Shown one piece after another: positions 1 to 7,623 of a stretch of 7,638 bases of DNA. The stretch comes from Bacteroidales bacterium (GTDB taxonomy: Bacteria; Bacteroidota; Bacteroidia; Bacteroidales; UBA3663). The translations under genes and the position numbers were made by a program. Numbering within the stretch: position 1 is the first letter of the stretch; every line of letters starts with the position of its first letter. The notes under the pieces are model-generated. The model saw only the letters and a list, made by a program, of their open reading frames with translations, did no database searches and had not been told where the DNA came from. Where the stretch lies: contig SFEH01000100.1 in assembly GCA_004557315.1 (NCBI GenBank), positions 1-7,638 on the forward strand. Reading direction: 5' to 3'.

Positions 1-2523
1 CTTGCCTTCCACGATGTACTTTGTGCCGTCGATGATACCATTCTTGTTCTGCTCTGGTAGCTTGACAATCTCGTTCTTGAGAAGAGTGAGGTTTGCACCT
101 ACGTTGATCTTCCAGTCGCCTCTCTTGAATACATCTACGTCAGCTGAAACCTCCATACCGCGGTTAGAGATTGTACCGAGGTTCTTTGTAACCACCGATT
201 CTGCTGATGAAGAAGATGTTGCACCTGATGAAAGTGGCAGATATACGTCGAAAAGAAGATCCTTGTTGCGCTTGTCAAAATATTCGATGTCGATGTTCAG
301 GCGGTCGAAGAGGCGCGATTCGATGCCAACACCCCACGACTGTCCTGTTTCCCACTTAAGGTTCTGGTTAGGGAACTGAGCGAGATAGATGGCTCCCTGA
401 TTGGCATTCTGATTCAAGTTATAGAGAGCCTGTGAAGCATAGTAGCCAGCACCTGCATCGTTACCTACTTCACCATAGTCAGCACGGAGCTTCAAGTAGT
501 TAAGCCATGTATATTCCTTCATGAACTCCTCGCTCGTAACGTTCCAGTTGGCACCTACCGACCAGAAGTTACCCCAGCGAGATTCCTTGGCAAAACGTGA
601 AGATCCGTCACGACGGAAGCTTGCCTCAACGTTGTAACGCTCTGCATAGCCATAGCGTACACGTCCGAGATAAGACTCTGTGCGATACTTGTCGTCATTG
701 CTGTCGAGGCTTGTCATCTGTGTGAAGTTAGTTAAGTTGCCCCATCCAGGAACGATCTCATTGGTCTTGTAGGCATAGAGGTAGTTGTACTCGTTGCTGT
801 AGTTTTCGTGACCAGCAAGAACGTCGATCGAATGCTTGCCGTATTCCTTTGCCCAATGCAACTGCTGCATGAACTGATAGGTCTTGTAAGAGTATTCCGA
901 ACGCTTAGCACGACCAAGCGAGCCCTTACCGTCACCGATCACAGCACTGTTGTAGGTGTAGTTGCGGCTGTTGCGGAGGTTGAGGTTGCCCTTTACTGTG
1001 AAAGTGAAGCCGTATGGAAGGATGATGTCGGCAAAAGCAATAGTATTGAATGTGGTGCGGGCAGTCTTGTCATAGTTCAGCTCGTTCTCATAGTACACAT
1101 GACGATCCACAAACTGGTTACGCGTAGTAATCACATTGCCGTCCTTGTCGATATACGAACCTGGATCCCACTGCTTGTTGCCATTCACGTCAAGGATGTA
1201 CTCGCCTGTAGTGACATCGTGGAGATGAACAGGATAAACTGGCGCAATGTTACGCGCATACATGAAGGCATTTGTGTATGAGCCATCCGATCCACCATTA
1301 GTGTTGAGGAATGTCTGGTAGCTGCCTGTCATGTTGAGACCTGTCTTAATCCACTTTCTTGGCTTGATGTTGATAGCTGCACTGGCTGAGATACGCTCGA
1401 AGCCAGAATCCTTCAGGTAGCCGTTCTCGTCGAGATAACCGATGCTGAAGCGATAGTCGGTCATGTCGTTCGCTCCATTTGCGCTGAGGTTGTAGTCCTG
1501 TCGGAAACCTGCGCGAAGACCTTCCTTGAACCAGTCGAGGTCATCAGCATAGCCAGGAAGAATCTGTGCATCCTTTACCATCTTGCCGTTGGCATCGAAG
1601 AGAGCATCGTTGGCCTTGTTGAAGATATTGAGATACACAATGTCGTCAATGAGGTTGGCGCTTGCGTATGCAGCAGCAGTAGCAGCATCTTCGCCTACCG
1701 ATGACATACGGTTGTTGCGGAGGTTCTGCCACTCAATCTCCATCCACTCGCGTGCATCTGCACGGTCGTACTCAGGAATGCCTCGGTTGTAAGTACCCTG
1801 TTTTACATCGAAGGTCACATTGAGGCGACCCATCTTACCCTTCTTGGTCTGGATGAGGATTACACCGTTAGATGCGCGGTTACCATAAAGAGCAGCCGAA
1901 GCAGCGTCTTTCAAAACCGAGATTGACTCGATGTCTGAAGGATTAAGGTCCGAGATATTTCCACTGAATGCCACACCGTCGAGAACATACAGTGGGGAAG
2001 ATGAGCCATTGACTGTACCGATACCACGGATGCGAATTTCAGGATCAGAACCAGGAGAGCCATAAGTAGAGTTCACCTGCACACCAGCGACTGTACCTTC
2101 GAGGGCACTTGTAACGCTCGATGTAGGGCGAGCTTCGATGGCTTCAGCCTTAACCGACTGGATAGCACCGGTAAGGGTGGTCTTTCTCTGTGTACCGTAT
2201 GCTACGACAATTACATCGTCGAGCACGGCATTGTTCTCAGAGAGTGTAATAGTCAAAGACTTTCCTGTGATGTTGACAGTCTTCGTTTCCATACCGACGT
2301 ATGAAACGGTGAGAGACTTTGCGTTCTCAGGAACCTTTACGGAGAATTTACCCTCGAAGTCGGTAATCGTACCGTTGCTGGTGTTGGTTACAACAACTGA
2401 TGCACCGATGATAGGTTCTCCATCTACTTCGGCAAGAACCTGACCAGTGACGGTCTTTGTCTGTGCCATCATTATCGTCGTGCTCAAAAAGAAGCCCACG
2501 ATAAGAGCTAGAAGTTTCTGCAT
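1..2523 (-). CDS. SusC/RagA-family TonB-linked outer membrane receptor, partial (C-terminus beyond left edge)
   Basis: Second SusC-like receptor. I read the frame as 841 uninterrupted codons from the ATG at 2523 to base 1, with no stop triplet in any line. Visible: a signal peptide at 1-20 (MQKLLALIVGFF, MMA|Q); a carboxypeptidase-regulatory-like domain at about 24-97 (DGEPIIGASVVV, NGTITDFEGKFS, SYVGM); a TonB box at 102-110 (DDVIVVAYG); a plug with PLYVLDG (177-183) and the classical NPSDIESISVLKDAASAALYG (starting at 194), then NGVILIQTKKG; and barrel segments including SFRRDGSSRF (635-644) and, at the edge, YIVEGK (836-841). This is the canonical RagA/SusC subtype. Relatives run to roughly 1000-1050 aa, so about 150-200 residues are missing. 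An in-frame TAA at 2544-2542 fixes the start at 2523. It has its own promoter in the spacer upstream. A SusD-like partner is expected just past the left edge but is not visible. There is no STN domain. The substrate is unknown. Confidence 0.97.
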   Translation of the reverse strand, partial: MQKLLALIVGFFLSTTIMMAQTKTVTGQVLAEVDGEPIIGASVVVTNTSNGTITDFEGKFSVKVPENAKSLTVSYVGMETKTVNITGKSLTITLSENNAVLDDVIVVAYGTQRKTTLTGAIQSVKAEAIEARPTSSVTSALEGTVAGVQVNSTYGSPGSDPEIRIRGIGTVNGSSSPLYVLDGVAFSGNISDLNPSDIESISVLKDAASAALYGNRASNGVILIQTKKGKMGRLNVTFDVKQGTYNRGIPEYDRADAREWMEIEWQNLRNNRMSSVGEDAATAAAYASANLIDDIVYLNIFNKANDALFDANGKMVKDAQILPGYADDLDWFKEGLRAGFRQDYNLSANGANDMTDYRFSIGYLDENGYLKDSGFERISASAAINIKPRKWIKTGLNMTGSYQTFLNTNGGSDGSYTNAFMYARNIAPVYPVHLHDVTTGEYILDVNGNKQWDPGSYIDKDGNVITTRNQFVDRHVYYENELNYDKTARTTFNTIAFADIILPYGFTFTVKGNLNLRNSRNYTYNSAVIGDGKGSLGRAKRSEYSYKTYQFMQQLHWAKEYGKHSIDVLAGHENYSNEYNYLYAYKTNEIVPGWGNLTNFTQMTSLDSNDDKYRTESYLGRVRYGYAERYNVEASFRRDGSSRFAKESRWGNFWSVGANWNVTSEEFMKEYTWLNYLKLRADYGEVGNDAGAGYYASQALYNLNQNANQGAIYLAQFPNQNLKWETGQSWGVGIESRLFDRLNIDIEYFDKRNKDLLFDVYLPLSSGATSSSSAESVVTKNLGTISNRGMEVSADVDVFKRGDWKINVGANLTLLKNEIVKLPEQNKNGIIDGTKYIVEGK

Positions 2524-2580
2524 AGAGATTTGTTTTTTTGGTTATTATTAAATTAAATTGTTTTTACTCCTACCTTATTC
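2524..2580 (-). other. AT-rich 5' leader of the second susC-like gene
   Basis: Predicted untranslated leader between the start site and the ATG. It opens with a purine-rich AAGGTAGGAG about 45 bases from the ATG, too far to be a Shine-Dalgarno site, and then becomes A/T-only apart from a few C residues, ending in CCAAAAAAACAAATCTCT. An unstructured A-rich run before the ATG is normal for translation initiation in Bacteroidota. I see no riboswitch fold. Confidence 0.5.
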
Positions 2581-2585
2581 CAGCG

Positions 2586-2618
2586 CAAAGATATGGATTT
2601 TTGAAATATTTTCCAAAA
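2586..2618 (-). promoter_or_regulatory. Bacteroides-type promoter of the second susC-like gene
   Basis: On the minus strand, TATCTTTG (2593-2586) matches the Bacteroidota -7 consensus TAnnTTTG at every defined position. It lies 20 bases downstream of a TTTTG -33 element (2618-2614), and the known spacing is about 19-21. The start site would fall near 2579-2582, giving a leader of roughly 57 bases before the ATG at 2523. The promoter lies downstream of the terminator hairpin, so the second locus appears to be transcribed independently. No operator for a specific regulator is recognised. Confidence 0.68.
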
Positions 2619-2689
2619 CAAAGGTTAATATTTACAAATTTATATGAAGAAAGGACAACTTTTTTTTATTTTTTTGGAGAAAAAAGCAA

Positions 2690-2719
2690 CAAGGACAGTT
2701 CCTTTCAGAGCTGTCCTTG
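2690..2719 (-). terminator. Intrinsic terminator hairpin after the susD-like gene
   Basis: A 9-bp perfect stem, CAAGGACAG (2690-2698) with CTGTCCTTG (2711-2719), is extended inward by three more pairs (one a G-T wobble), leaving a 6-base loop at 2702-2707. On the minus strand the stem is followed by TTGCTTTTTTCTCC, giving the U-run of an intrinsic terminator about 50 bases after the susD-like stop. On the plus strand it is followed by a T-run at 2721-2727, so it could also stop antisense transcription. It separates the upstream susCD operon from the next promoter. Termination itself is inferred. Confidence 0.8.
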
Positions 2720-2747
2720 CTTTTTTTACTATAATTTAATAATGAAG

Positions 2748-2768
2748 TTTTGTCAAAATCTGACAAAA
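2748..2768. repeat. Short perfect inverted repeat next to the susD-like stop codon
   Basis: TTTTGTCA (2748-2755) and TGACAAAA (2761-2768) are perfect complements with a 5-base spacer, beginning 3 bases after the susD-like stop codon. On the minus-strand transcript it would form a weak 8-bp, AU-rich hairpin without a U-run, so it is not a terminator by itself. It might protect the mRNA 3' end, act as a protein-binding palindrome, or be chance in AT-rich DNA. Confidence 0.45.
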
Positions 2769-2771
2769 ATA

Positions 2772-4355
2772 TTATTCTGCAATTGGTGACTCATTGTCTG
2801 CAACGTCCCACCATACGCGTGACCAGCGGTCGTCAACGCCATTGCTAAGGTCGCTGAGGATGGCCTTGATGTTAGCCTCGTTGGTTGCATAGTCGGTTGA
2901 GTTGAACATAAGGCGCTGTGGATAGCTGTAGCGACCTTCGTTGACCTGACCTGCATATATTGGGAATGTTGGGATGTTGAAACGACGCCAGTCTGACCAA
3001 GCCTCTATACCATCGGTGAGGAAGCCTGCGAGGAAGCGCTGCATGACGATTTCCTTCAGAGCCTCATCTGAGCTTGATGGGAGTGGGTGAGCTGCAATGT
3101 AGTCAGTTGCCTGAGCTGGGTCGAATTCCTTGTCAGATATTGCCTCAAAGTCGAATGAAGCCTGAATACCCTCAGCATAGAGTGTTGCTGCATCGGCTGA
3201 AATCCATCCGCGAACAGCAGCCTCAGCCTCAACGAGCTTGCATCGAGCTGTTGTGATCAAGCCGTATGTTGCATCTTCAACACAGTACTTAGGTGCTGTA
3301 GAGCATGCGATATTCTTAGCATCAGCTACAGCTGAATTGCTCTCAAGACCGCATGGAATACCGAAGTAAGCATCGAAATCCTTTTCAGAAGCACCTGGAC
3401 GTGAGCCAAGGTATGCATACTTGTCGATACCGATAGTAGCATAGGTGAAGAGACGTGGGTCCTTATATTCCTTGAGTGCGTCAACAAGAGTCTTGTTAGG
3501 AGCGAAGTAGTTCGAACGGCTTGCATATCCCTGATAGCCGATAGCATAGAACCATGAGCGAGCATAAGAAACGTCGAATGTGTAGCAGAAGCTGTCATCG
3601 ACCGACTCCATGCCACCATCGGCAAAAGCTTTTGCGAAACGAGCCTTACCTGTAGTAGGATCAACGTCAGCAAGCTTGATTGCCATCATCATGCGGAGTG
3701 TTGCATTGAACTTCTTCCACTTGGCGATGTCGCCGCCGAAGAAGATGTCGGCATTTCCGTTGTTGAGGTTGTTGTCTGTATCGAACATGCCATACACGTC
3801 GTTAAGCTCCTTGTCAAGACCAGCATATACATCCGACTGCTTGTCATACTTTGGCTGGAAGTTCTCATCCTCAGCCTGAAGAGCCTCTGAATATACGATA
3901 GGACCTGTGATATCAGAGATAGTCATATAATAGAAAGCACGGAGAGTAGTGGCTACTGCAATCTGGTTCTCGTTTGAGCCGAAAGCTGTAGTCGAGAGCA
4001 AGTTCTTGGTCTCCTCGTTGGTGTTTGCCTCGATGATCGAAGTCAGGTTCTTGATTGCACCTGTGTAGTAGCTGCCAGAACCGAAGTCATTGGTTGCTGC
4101 AAACGTACCGTACTGGTTGTTCTTTGCCTCTGAGAGGTAGCCACTCCATTCCTGACCCCATGGGTCGTAGCTTGAGCTTGTCATGATGAAGTTGCGGCTG
4201 CCCACCGAAGCATACTGGAACAACATGTAAGTATAACCCTCAGTAGGATAGTTTGGGGTTGTGTTTATGTCGCCGAAATCGTCAAAATCGCAACTTGTCG
4301 TCATTGCAAAAGAAGCAATGGCAAGAGCGGCAACAAGAGATTTTGTATATTTCAT
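2772..4355 (-). CDS. SusD/RagB-family nutrient-binding outer membrane lipoprotein (SusD-like_2 type, 527 aa)
   Basis: Surface lipoprotein that caps the SusC barrel encoded just upstream and binds the nutrient. Numbered from the start at 4355: a lipoprotein signal peptide at 1-21 with lipidated Cys22 (TTSC), then CDFDDFGD, an acidic stretch that fits the Bacteroidota surface-export signal. Family landmarks are INTTPNYPTEG (30-40), ITGPIVYSEALQ (149-160), PKYDKQSDVY (168-177), KWKKFNATLRMMMAIKLAD (212-230), KDPRLF (298-303), EAWSDWRRFNIP (451-462) and RYSYPQRL (475-482), a pattern I know from SusD-like_2 proteins rather than classical SusD. The helical TPR-like scaffold is inferred. An alternative ATG lies at 4370 (MGNKD extension), and an in-frame TAA at 4379-4377 rules out anything earlier. 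I prefer 4355 because it puts the lysines of the signal peptide right after Met and has an A-rich GGGAAATAAAGAT before it; 4370 remains possible. Five further cysteines (257, 335, 351, 358, 372) are noted. The ligand is unknown. Confidence 0.96.
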   Translation of the reverse strand: MKYTKSLVAALAIASFAMTTSCDFDDFGDINTTPNYPTEGYTYMLFQYASVGSRNFIMTSSSYDPWGQEWSGYLSEAKNNQYGTFAATNDFGSGSYYTGAIKNLTSIIEANTNEETKNLLSTTAFGSNENQIAVATTLRAFYYMTISDITGPIVYSEALQAEDENFQPKYDKQSDVYAGLDKELNDVYGMFDTDNNLNNGNADIFFGGDIAKWKKFNATLRMMMAIKLADVDPTTGKARFAKAFADGGMESVDDSFCYTFDVSYARSWFYAIGYQGYASRSNYFAPNKTLVDALKEYKDPRLFTYATIGIDKYAYLGSRPGASEKDFDAYFGIPCGLESNSAVADAKNIACSTAPKYCVEDATYGLITTARCKLVEAEAAVRGWISADAATLYAEGIQASFDFEAISDKEFDPAQATDYIAAHPLPSSSDEALKEIVMQRFLAGFLTDGIEAWSDWRRFNIPTFPIYAGQVNEGRYSYPQRLMFNSTDYATNEANIKAILSDLSNGVDDRWSRVWWDVADNESPIAE

Positions 4356-4380
4356 ATCTTTATTTCCCATTAAAAGTTAA

Positions 4381-7300
4381 TTAAAAGCCGACCTTAACTG
4401 TCAAACCGAATGAACGGGTAGAACCGGCAGAACCACCTTCGATTGACTGTGCATAGCCCGCTGTGCTTGTTGTGCTGATTTCTGAAGCATCGATGTTTGG
4501 CACTGCAGAATAGATCAGCCAAGGGTTGGTTGCAACAAACGACAAGCTTGCACTTGAAAGTACGCCCTTAGTGTATTTCTTGAGCTGTGCACGTGAGAAT
4601 GTGTAGCCAAATGAGAGCTCACGCATCTTCACGTATGTGCGGTCGTACATATAAGAGTCTGTATCGTTGTACTTCTGGTGATACCACTGGTATGCGTTGA
4701 GGTATGTATCAACAGGGTTGCCTTCTGTGTCAACACCTACGACGTGTACACCACCGCCTTTTGCTACTGGCTCGCGCTCATTCACACCGCGGTCGTTGAT
4801 CTTAGCTGATGAAGCTGCCGTACCTGAACTCTCACCCCACAAGTTAGTCCAAGAAGCAACCTTGCCGCCGATGAGGAAGTCGAAGTTCATGCCGAGGGCA
4901 AACTGCTTGTAGCGGAATGTAGTGCTGAAACCACCTGTGAGGTCTGGCTGATAGTTGCCTGAGCTCTTGCCTGCTGCAATCTGCTCATCTGGAGTCTCGC
5001 TCACGAATACTGGCTGATAGCCGCCACCCCATGATTTAGATGAAGTTGCCTTGAACACCATACGGCCCTGTTCGTCGCGCTTGAAGTGACCCCAACCGAA
5101 GAGCTCGCCGATAGGGCGACCCTCGATAGCGTATGTTGACCAACGAGCGTATGAACTGAATGAGTTGTAACTCATGTTGTAGCTTGTCTGACCGCCACCG
5201 AGCTCAACGAGTTCGTTCTTGTTGTGTGCGAAGTTTACGTCGATGTCCCACTGGAAACCACCTACCTTGACTGGAGTACCACCAAGGCTCACCTCAATAC
5301 CGCGGTTGCGTACGAGACCACAGTTGATCTGGCGGGTTGAGAAACCTGACTGTGGGGCTGTAGAGAGGTTGAGGATCTGGTTCTTTGTGTCCATTGTGTA
5401 GTAGTTGATATCACCCCAGAAGCGATTGTTGAACATGCGGAACTCTGTACCTACCTCATATGATGTAGAGATGGTTGGCTTGATGTTCTGGTTGAGCAAA
5501 GTCGTACGATAGTAGAGCATGATGTCACTGTTGTACTTCTCTGTGTTGAAGTAGTCGCTCAGTGCGTAAGTGCTGAGTGTCGAACCTACCTGTGCCATAG
5601 AAGCACGCACCTTCCAGTAGTTGAGCCAGTCGGCCTTGAGGAGCTGGTTGACCATCACGCTGGCAGAAACACCACCATAGAGGTAAGAGTTATTGCTCTT
5701 GCTAAGACGAGAATCCCAGTCGTTGCGGATGTTGGCATCGAGGAAGTAAGTGTCGTTGTAGCCAAGTGTCATGTTGGCAAATACGGCACGAGTCTTGTAG
5801 TGCTGCTGCTCGTTCTCGGCAGAAACATAGCTTACAGAGTTTGCAAGATTGAAGAAGTTTGGAATTGCTAAACCGCTGTTGGTGTAAGCTGTCAGTGTGC
5901 CATAGTGATACTGACGTTCCTCAACGAAAGCCGCAACATCGGCAGAGAGCTTGTTGTCGATGAAGCGATCGCCCCATGTCAAGCGTCCCTGAAAAGTGAA
6001 GTCATTGACGTGGTTCTGGTTCTCGTAATAACGGGTAGTACCATAGTTGGTCAAGCCTGCAGGACGGCGATCCTCAGTGAATGCGTTGCGGATATTGCCG
6101 TTTACACGGAAGCCAGCCTTGATGTTATAAGGGAGGATGAACTCAATGTCACCAGCTATTACGTTCCAGCTGTATGTGCGCACATAGTTCAGCTCCTTCT
6201 GGATTGCGAATGGGTTGTCGTGGAACATTGCAGTGTAGTTCTCTGCATTTGTGATGTTCCAAGTGCGGATAGTACCGTCTGGACGCATATAGTCGTTCTT
6301 GTACTGCTTGAGATCCACATTAGTCTGACCCCACTGAGTATATTCTGAATACAGAGAACCATAACCAGTCTCACCGGCGTTCTTGGTCTTGCGGTAGGTA
6401 TATTTATAGTCGAGACTAACCTTTACCCACGATGCAGGCTTGTAAGTAGTCTTTGCGCTGAGGAAGCGACGTGTAGCCTTTGAGTTGTACTGGATACCCT
6501 CACGCTCAGAGTTGGTGAAAGAGATGCGGGTGCTGATATCACGGCTGTTCTTTGAGAAAGCAACGTTGGTAGTGTTTGAAACACCTGTGCGGTAGAGGTC
6601 AGCAAGGTCGAGACCATGAGTCCAAGTGTTAGGTGTTGACTTCAAGCCTTCGAGATAGAGAGGGTCAGCAATCTTTACTGATGCGTCGTAGCGAGGACCC
6701 CATGACTCATCTGAATAGTAGTCATAGTAGTATGCGCCGTTGGCATCCTGACCTTCGAAGTTGCCGAAGAGCCACTGTGGAGACATTGTATCCTCATCAG
6801 GATAATCTGCTGCATAAGCCTGACCATCGAGACCGTAGCTACCACCACCATACTGCTTCTGCATGTCATAGTGATTGTAGTATGACTCCCACTGGATAGT
6901 GTGGCTTACGTCGATATGTCCCTTGCCATCGTCCATTGTAGCACCCTTGGTAGTGATGATCACAGCACCATTGGCACCCTGTGAACCATAGAGTGAAGTA
7001 GCTGCTGCACCCTTCAATACGTTGATTGATGCAACATCATCCATATTGAGGGAATTCTTGTTGGTAATTGTACCATCTATTACATAAATAGGCTCAGAAC
7101 CCTGTGGGCTGCTGAATGAAGTAGTACCACGGAGCACGATGCGTCCTTCATCGAAGGTTGCACCTGAAGATCCAAGGAAGCGGGCACCTGAGATCTTACC
7201 AGCCAGTGCATTGCCGAGGTCGGTGACACGAGTCATCTGGAGCTTCTCGCCATCAACCTTCTGTGCGGCATAACCGATTGACTTGTCCTTACGGGTAAGA

Positions 7301-7623
7301 CCCTGTGCGGTAACTACAACGTCGTCGAGCACCTGATTGTCAGAATCAAGAACGACATTCATCTTGTTCTTTACAGATACGTCCTGTGTAGCCATACCTA
7401 CGTAAGAGAAACGGAGAGTCTTTGTTCCTTCTGGAACCTTGAGAGAAAAGTTACCATCGATGTCGGTAACCGTACCATTCTTTGTGCCAGGGACGATAAC
7501 CGAAGCACCGATGATTGGCTCGCCATCCTCAGCCGAGGTTACTGTACCAGTCACGGTACGCTGAGCCATCATCATCGTAATACTCATCAACAAGCATACG
7601 ATAATAGAAAGGGTTTTCTTCAT
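4381..7623 (-). CDS. SusC/RagA-family TonB-linked outer membrane receptor (complete, 1080 aa)
   Basis: Outer-membrane TonB-dependent barrel that imports a ligand captured by its SusD partner. Visible in order: a signal peptide at residues 1-20 (MKK start, hydrophobic core, MMMA|Q cleavage site); a carboxypeptidase-regulatory-like beta-sandwich at about 22-95 (DGEPIIGASV, NGTVTDIDGNFS, SYVGM); a TonB box at 100-108 (DDVVVTAQG); a plug at about 112-228 with IYVIDG (179-184) and VLKGAAATSLYG (202-213) followed by GANGAVIITTKG; then a barrel from about 235 to a C-terminal phenylalanine (KVGF), the usual terminal signature for outer-membrane barrel assembly. The length is normal for the family. 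There is no STN domain before the beta-sandwich, so signalling to an anti-sigma factor is not indicated. The ATG is followed directly by a good signal peptide and preceded by the A-rich CAAAAAGTAACAAGT, typical of this phylum's weak Shine-Dalgarno use. The susD-like gene starts 10-25 bases after the stop, so the two form one operon. The plug motif VLKGAAA differs from the classical VLKDASA. The substrate (glycan, peptide or other) cannot be read from the sequence. Confidence 0.98.
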   Translation of the reverse strand: MKKTLSIIVCLLMSITMMMAQRTVTGTVTSAEDGEPIIGASVIVPGTKNGTVTDIDGNFSLKVPEGTKTLRFSYVGMATQDVSVKNKMNVVLDSDNQVLDDVVVTAQGLTRKDKSIGYAAQKVDGEKLQMTRVTDLGNALAGKISGARFLGSSGATFDEGRIVLRGTTSFSSPQGSEPIYVIDGTITNKNSLNMDDVASINVLKGAAATSLYGSQGANGAVIITTKGATMDDGKGHIDVSHTIQWESYYNHYDMQKQYGGGSYGLDGQAYAADYPDEDTMSPQWLFGNFEGQDANGAYYYDYYSDESWGPRYDASVKIADPLYLEGLKSTPNTWTHGLDLADLYRTGVSNTTNVAFSKNSRDISTRISFTNSEREGIQYNSKATRRFLSAKTTYKPASWVKVSLDYKYTYRKTKNAGETGYGSLYSEYTQWGQTNVDLKQYKNDYMRPDGTIRTWNITNAENYTAMFHDNPFAIQKELNYVRTYSWNVIAGDIEFILPYNIKAGFRVNGNIRNAFTEDRRPAGLTNYGTTRYYENQNHVNDFTFQGRLTWGDRFIDNKLSADVAAFVEERQYHYGTLTAYTNSGLAIPNFFNLANSVSYVSAENEQQHYKTRAVFANMTLGYNDTYFLDANIRNDWDSRLSKSNNSYLYGGVSASVMVNQLLKADWLNYWKVRASMAQVGSTLSTYALSDYFNTEKYNSDIMLYYRTTLLNQNIKPTISTSYEVGTEFRMFNNRFWGDINYYTMDTKNQILNLSTAPQSGFSTRQINCGLVRNRGIEVSLGGTPVKVGGFQWDIDVNFAHNKNELVELGGGQTSYNMSYNSFSSYARWSTYAIEGRPIGELFGWGHFKRDEQGRMVFKATSSKSWGGGYQPVFVSETPDEQIAAGKSSGNYQPDLTGGFSTTFRYKQFALGMNFDFLIGGKVASWTNLWGESSGTAASSAKINDRGVNEREPVAKGGGVHVVGVDTEGNPVDTYLNAYQWYHQKYNDTDSYMYDRTYVKMRELSFGYTFSRAQLKKYTKGVLSSASLSFVATNPWLIYSAVPNIDASEISTTSTAGYAQSIEGGSAGSTRSFGLTVKVGF

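Noticed and set aside
2..379. Plus-strand reading frame at the left edge
   Set aside because: Antisense to the second SusC-like gene, begins only at a non-ATG codon at the window edge, and has no recognisable features.
808..1281. Plus-strand 157-codon reading frame
   Set aside because: Entirely antisense to the second SusC-like barrel, whose frame is open and has clear family motifs. Composition is that of a reverse-frame shadow.
2544..2580. Purine-rich AAGGTAGGAG as ribosome binding site
   Set aside because: It is about 45 bases from the only possible start (2523), has no start codon at suitable spacing in a meaningful frame, and SD sites are weak in this phylum.
2538..2789. Plus-strand 83-codon reading frame across the spacer
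   Set aside because: It lies antisense to the promoter, terminator and susD 3' end, is rich in Phe/Asn/Lys/Tyr as expected from AT-rich noncoding DNA, and has no recognisable domain.
5905..6348. Plus-strand 147-codon reading frame
   Set aside because: Antisense within the first SusC-like barrel, Val/Leu/Ile-rich from complementing the coding codons, no signal or domain.
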